Assembly (NCBI GenBank): GCA_020053185.1
Contig: JAGVNP010000339.1
Coordinates: 1 to 8,314 of the forward strand
Length of the DNA: 8,314 bases
Source: Deltaproteobacteria bacterium
GTDB taxonomy: Bacteria > Desulfobacterota > Desulfomonilia > UBA1062
Direction: 5' to 3'
How positions within the stretch are numbered: position 1 is the stretch's first letter; each line of letters starts with the position of its first letter. The notes under the pieces were generated by a model. The model saw only the letters and a program-made list of their open reading frames with translations. It ran no database searches and was not told the DNA's origin. Positions 5,950 to 8,314 of this stretch are shown piece by piece. Made by a program: the position numbers and the translations under genes.

Positions 5950-6764
5950 ATATCGTCGAACTCTATCTTGACATCTATCTTATAACCTCTTTGGTTTGTA
6001 TTGCGCAGCTGTTCGTGCGCAACCAGGTAATTATCAGCACTACAAAAACAATGTTTCTGGCATGTGTTGTCTTCCATCTTATCTCGATTATTCTGCTTGG
6101 CGTTCAGTCGCATCAGCTTCCGCTCATCTCGCTTCCGCAAGCCATCAACATGATGGTTTTTTTTGCATCTCTGATCGTGATCCCCCTTGTTCTTAGACAA
6201 GCCACATATATCCTCGGTGTATTTTTTATCCCTGTTGCAACATTTACCATTGCTTTTACCCTTCCATTTGCCGGCGTTAATTCCGGCACTGTATTTCATT
6301 CCTATCAGTACTGGTATCCAATACACACATTGAGTGTGATCGCAGGAGAGGCTTTGCTTGGTGTGGCAGCCATTGTCTCGATTGTATATCTCCTCCATGA
6401 GAGGCTTATCAGAAAAGGAAAAATTCACCGCCTTGGATCGATCCTGCCTCCGCTGCGTATACTGGACAAGGTACTTTATAATGCGCTCACATTTGGGTTT
6501 ATTGCCATTACCATCGGCATGATTGCAGGTGCGCTCTGGGCAACAAGCCTTAATCTTGCGTTGGCCCATATTGCGCCAAAGGTAATCGCGGGTGCGATTA
6601 CATGGCTGATATTTGCGATTTCCATTCACCAACGGTTTGCAATCGGATGGAGAGGCCGGCGCACTGCCATCATCACTCTGATCGGATTTTCATGTATAAT
6701 CGTTCTCCTTATTGTCATCTGTTGTTTATTTCCAGGATCACACGGCACCGGACTGCTTTTATGA
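5946..6764 (+). CDS. hemX: HemX/CcsA-like cytochrome c assembly-family integral membrane protein
   Basis: A 272-residue polytopic membrane protein with about eight hydrophobic segments (roughly 6-25, 36-54, 66-83, 88-107, 126-149, 178-198, 212-230, 240-261), the layout of HemX and CcsA proteins. In many bacteria a hemX/ccsA-like gene lies directly upstream of hemA; B. subtilis HemX lowers HemA levels, whereas CcsA delivers heme to apocytochrome c. His44, His127 and His228 lie in or beside membrane segments. The Trp-rich WGxYWSWDPKE motif of CcsA is missing: the expected place, about 203-212, reads LNLALAHIAPK, while the following ITWLIFA matches the family. This favours HemX-type function over cytochrome c assembly. 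Its start overlaps the sirC stop (ATGA), with GAGG seven bases upstream; its stop overlaps the hemA start in the same way. Family call good, role uncertain. Confidence 0.82.
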   Translation: MNIVELYLDIYLITSLVCIAQLFVRNQVIISTTKTMFLACVVFHLISIILLGVQSHQLPLISLPQAINMMVFFASLIVIPLVLRQATYILGVFFIPVATFTIAFTLPFAGVNSGTVFHSYQYWYPIHTLSVIAGEALLGVAAIVSIVYLLHERLIRKGKIHRLGSILPPLRILDKVLYNALTFGFIAITIGMIAGALWATSLNLALAHIAPKVIAGAITWLIFAISIHQRFAIGWRGRRTAIITLIGFSCIIVLLIVICCLFPGSHGTGLLL

Positions 6765-7999
6765 ACCGCATACAATGCCTCAGTATCAATCATAACACTG
6801 CACCTGCATCCTTGCGTGAGAAGATACGGGTATCGACAAGCGATATCATCCCGTTTCTTAAAAAAGGCGACGAAGCATACGTGATCAACACATGTAACCG
6901 TACAGAGATCTACGTGCTTGGAGAAAATATAGATTCTTTTTTTAGTCTGCTTCAAAAATGTTCGGACATCGACGTTTCGAAATTAAGAGAATACTCTGAG
7001 ATCTTTTCCGGCAAAGATGCGATCCGTCATTTATTTATGCTGGCTTCCGGTTTGGAGTCTGCGGTTTTTGGCGAGCCGCAGATACTTGGTCAGGTAAAAG
7101 ATGCATACAGGGATTCACTTAAAACAGGCATGTCATCAACTATTATGAACAAGGCCCTGCATCGGGCATTCCGAACTGCAAAGCGTGTGCGGACAGATAC
7201 GGATATCGGCAGGCTTCCTATATCTGTGGCATCAGAGGCAGTGGATCTTAGCTGTCATATATTTGGCGATATAAAAAACGCACGTACACTTGTTATCGGC
7301 GCTGGTGACATGGCGAGCCTTGCTGCAAAGAGATTAAAAGACAGAGGAGCAAGCAACCTCTGCATTATAAACAGAACATACGAAAAAGCAGTTGATCTTG
7401 CGCATGAACTGGGCGGCAAGCCAATGCATTTTGAAGAACTGGTGTCTGCATTGCATGAGAGCGATATTGTGGTCTCATCTACCGGAGCACCTTTTCCGAT
7501 TATCACCCATGCCATGATGACCAAGCTTATGAAAGAAAGAAAATACAACCCGCTCTTTATCATGGATATTGCTATGCCACGGGACGTAGAAGAAGAAGTG
7601 GGCAAACTCTATAACTGCTATTTGTACAATATCGATGATCTCAAAAGCATGGTGGAAAAGAACCTTAATGGACGAAAAGATCAGATCGTAAAAGCAAGCG
7701 AGATCATAGATTACGAGACCGCAATGTTTGAAAAGTGGCTTAAGAGCCTTAATGCAACAGAGACCATTAAGGATCTGTATGATCTTATGGATCAATATAT
7801 TGCTGACCAAATTGATAAAGAGATTTCTTCGGATGCCAAGGAACGGGAAGCAATGGAAGCGGCACTCCGTTCTGCAACAAAAAAGTTTCTCAACAGGACA
7901 GTAAATTTTTTAAAAGCACATCCGGATATTGCCACCATAGAACATACACGGAGGATATTCCAGCTTGATGAAGACTATCAGGATAGGAACAAGGGGTAG
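6761..7999 (+). CDS. hemA: Glutamyl-tRNA reductase (HemA)
   Basis: A 412-residue enzyme reducing glutamyl-tRNA(Glu) to glutamate-1-semialdehyde with NADPH, the first step of C5-pathway tetrapyrrole synthesis. Visible motifs: HNTAPASLRE at 11-20, VINTCNRTEIYVL at 41-53 with catalytic Cys45, GLESAVFGEPQILGQVKDAY at 97-116, NADPH-binding VIGAGDMA at 178-185, INRT at 203-206, DIAMPRD at 269-275, YNIDDL at 289-294, and the C-terminal helical dimerisation domain from about 320. Length is normal. I start it at the ATG at 6761, which overlaps the HemX-like stop (ATGA). The frame stays open upstream to 6602, but that extension has no family similarity and lies inside the upstream gene. No convincing Shine-Dalgarno is seen, so translation probably depends on coupling. 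HemL, needed for the next step, is not in the window. Confidence 0.97.
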   Translation: MNRIQCLSINHNTAPASLREKIRVSTSDIIPFLKKGDEAYVINTCNRTEIYVLGENIDSFFSLLQKCSDIDVSKLREYSEIFSGKDAIRHLFMLASGLESAVFGEPQILGQVKDAYRDSLKTGMSSTIMNKALHRAFRTAKRVRTDTDIGRLPISVASEAVDLSCHIFGDIKNARTLVIGAGDMASLAAKRLKDRGASNLCIINRTYEKAVDLAHELGGKPMHFEELVSALHESDIVVSSTGAPFPIITHAMMTKLMKERKYNPLFIMDIAMPRDVEEEVGKLYNCYLYNIDDLKSMVEKNLNGRKDQIVKASEIIDYETAMFEKWLKSLNATETIKDLYDLMDQYIADQIDKEISSDAKEREAMEAALRSATKKFLNRTVNFLKAHPDIATIEHTRRIFQLDEDYQDRNKG

Positions 8000-8314
8000 C
8001 GCGCTTGCCCTTGTGCAGGCAGAAAAGGTAAAAGAGCTTCTCCTCAAGATACAGCCGAATCTTGCAGTTGAGATCTGCAAGATCAAAACCACAGGAGATA
8101 TCCTCAAAGATAAGCCTCTTGATGAGCTGGGCGGCAAAGGAGTTTTTGTTAAAGAGATAGAGAAAAAACTTCTGGAAAACGAGGTTGATATAGCAGTTCA
8201 CAGCCTGAAAGACATGCCGGCCCTGCTTACTGATGGTCTTATCCTTGCTGCATTTCTGGAGCGTGAAGATCCTCGTGACATGATTTTTTCATCTGAAAAT
8301 AAATCTCTGGCGGA
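7968..8314 (+). CDS. hemC: Porphobilinogen deaminase / hydroxymethylbilane synthase (HemC), 3' end cut by window edge
   Basis: The first 115 residues of HemC, which joins four porphobilinogen units into hydroxymethylbilane using a dipyrromethane cofactor. Seen here: IGTRGSALALVQA at 6-18, KTTGD at 40-44, GGKGVFVKEIE at 55-65, DIAVHSLKDMP at 74-84 with Asp82 matching the catalytic Asp84 of the E. coli enzyme, and LEREDPRD at 97-104. Complete proteins are about 300-320 residues, so the cofactor-binding Cys region lies beyond the window. The ATG at 7968 overlaps the end of hemA by 32 nt; GGAGG is present at 7950-7954 but is 13 bases away, a little far. HemC follows hemA in one operon, as in many bacteria. 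Nothing unusual is seen in the part available. Confidence 0.96.
   Translation, partial: MKTIRIGTRGSALALVQAEKVKELLLKIQPNLAVEICKIKTTGDILKDKPLDELGGKGVFVKEIEKKLLENEVDIAVHSLKDMPALLTDGLILAAFLEREDPRDMIFSSENKSLA

Noticed and set aside
5850..6632. Long minus-strand open frame of about 260 codons opposite sirC and the HemX-like gene
   Set aside because: Its product is a hydrophilic, Lys/Asn/Cys/Arg-rich string with no recognisable motif. It is antisense to the hydrophobic codons of a real membrane-protein gene, and both plus-strand genes have clear family motifs.
6602..6760. In-frame upstream extension of hemA by 53 codons
   Set aside because: The extension is His/Cys/Arg-rich, lies wholly inside the HemX-like gene and has no glutamyl-tRNA reductase similarity. 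The protein family starts at MNRIQCLSINHNTAP from the ATG at 6761.

Overview
The window comes from a bacterial chromosome with moderate GC content, mid-40s by eye. It is densely packed with housekeeping genes and contains no RNA gene, insertion sequence, phage gene or CRISPR array. Three things suggest an anaerobic bacterium with many tetrapyrrole and c-type cytochrome needs: a short archaeal-like SufC/SufB pair, a precorrin-2 dehydrogenase - HemX/CcsA-like protein - HemA - HemC gene order, and universal stress and AcuI-type oxidoreductase genes. A Desulfobacterota- or Nitrospirota-like organism is my best guess. That taxon call is inference and not secure.

Layout. Positions 1-3318 are on the minus strand. 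Reading in the direction of transcription, they hold an acrylyl-CoA reductase/quinone oxidoreductase-like gene (acuI/yhdH family), a universal stress protein, the Fe-S assembly ATPase SufC, and a SufB-type scaffold protein that runs off the left edge. A perfect 25-nt inverted repeat separates the stress gene from sufC. Positions 3319-3458 form a divergent promoter region with a perfect 16-bp palindrome (3411-3426), which overlaps -35-like elements on both strands. From 3459 to the right edge a tightly coupled plus-strand operon holds six genes: a TPR protein with a C-terminal excisionase/MerR-like helix-turn-helix, an alpha/beta hydrolase, precorrin-2 dehydrogenase (sirC), a HemX/CcsA-like eight-helix membrane protein, glutamyl-tRNA reductase (hemA) and porphobilinogen deaminase (hemC, truncated by the window edge). 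Every junction in this operon overlaps or abuts: 68 nt, TAA|ATG, ATGA, ATGA and 32 nt.

How the genes work together. HemA and HemC begin tetrapyrrole synthesis (Glu-tRNA to ALA, then porphobilinogen to hydroxymethylbilane). SirC oxidises precorrin-2 towards sirohydrochlorin and siroheme. This fits siroheme supply, and possibly the siroheme-dependent (Ahb) heme route, but the later genes are outside the window. The HemX-like protein probably supports HemA or heme handling. The SufC/SufB pair builds Fe-S clusters, which siroheme and radical-SAM heme enzymes also need. The most unusual parts are the TPR-HTH protein at the head of the heme operon with the palindrome just upstream, the hydrolase inside the operon, the missing Trp-rich motif in the HemX-like protein, and the Cys-rich tail of SufC.
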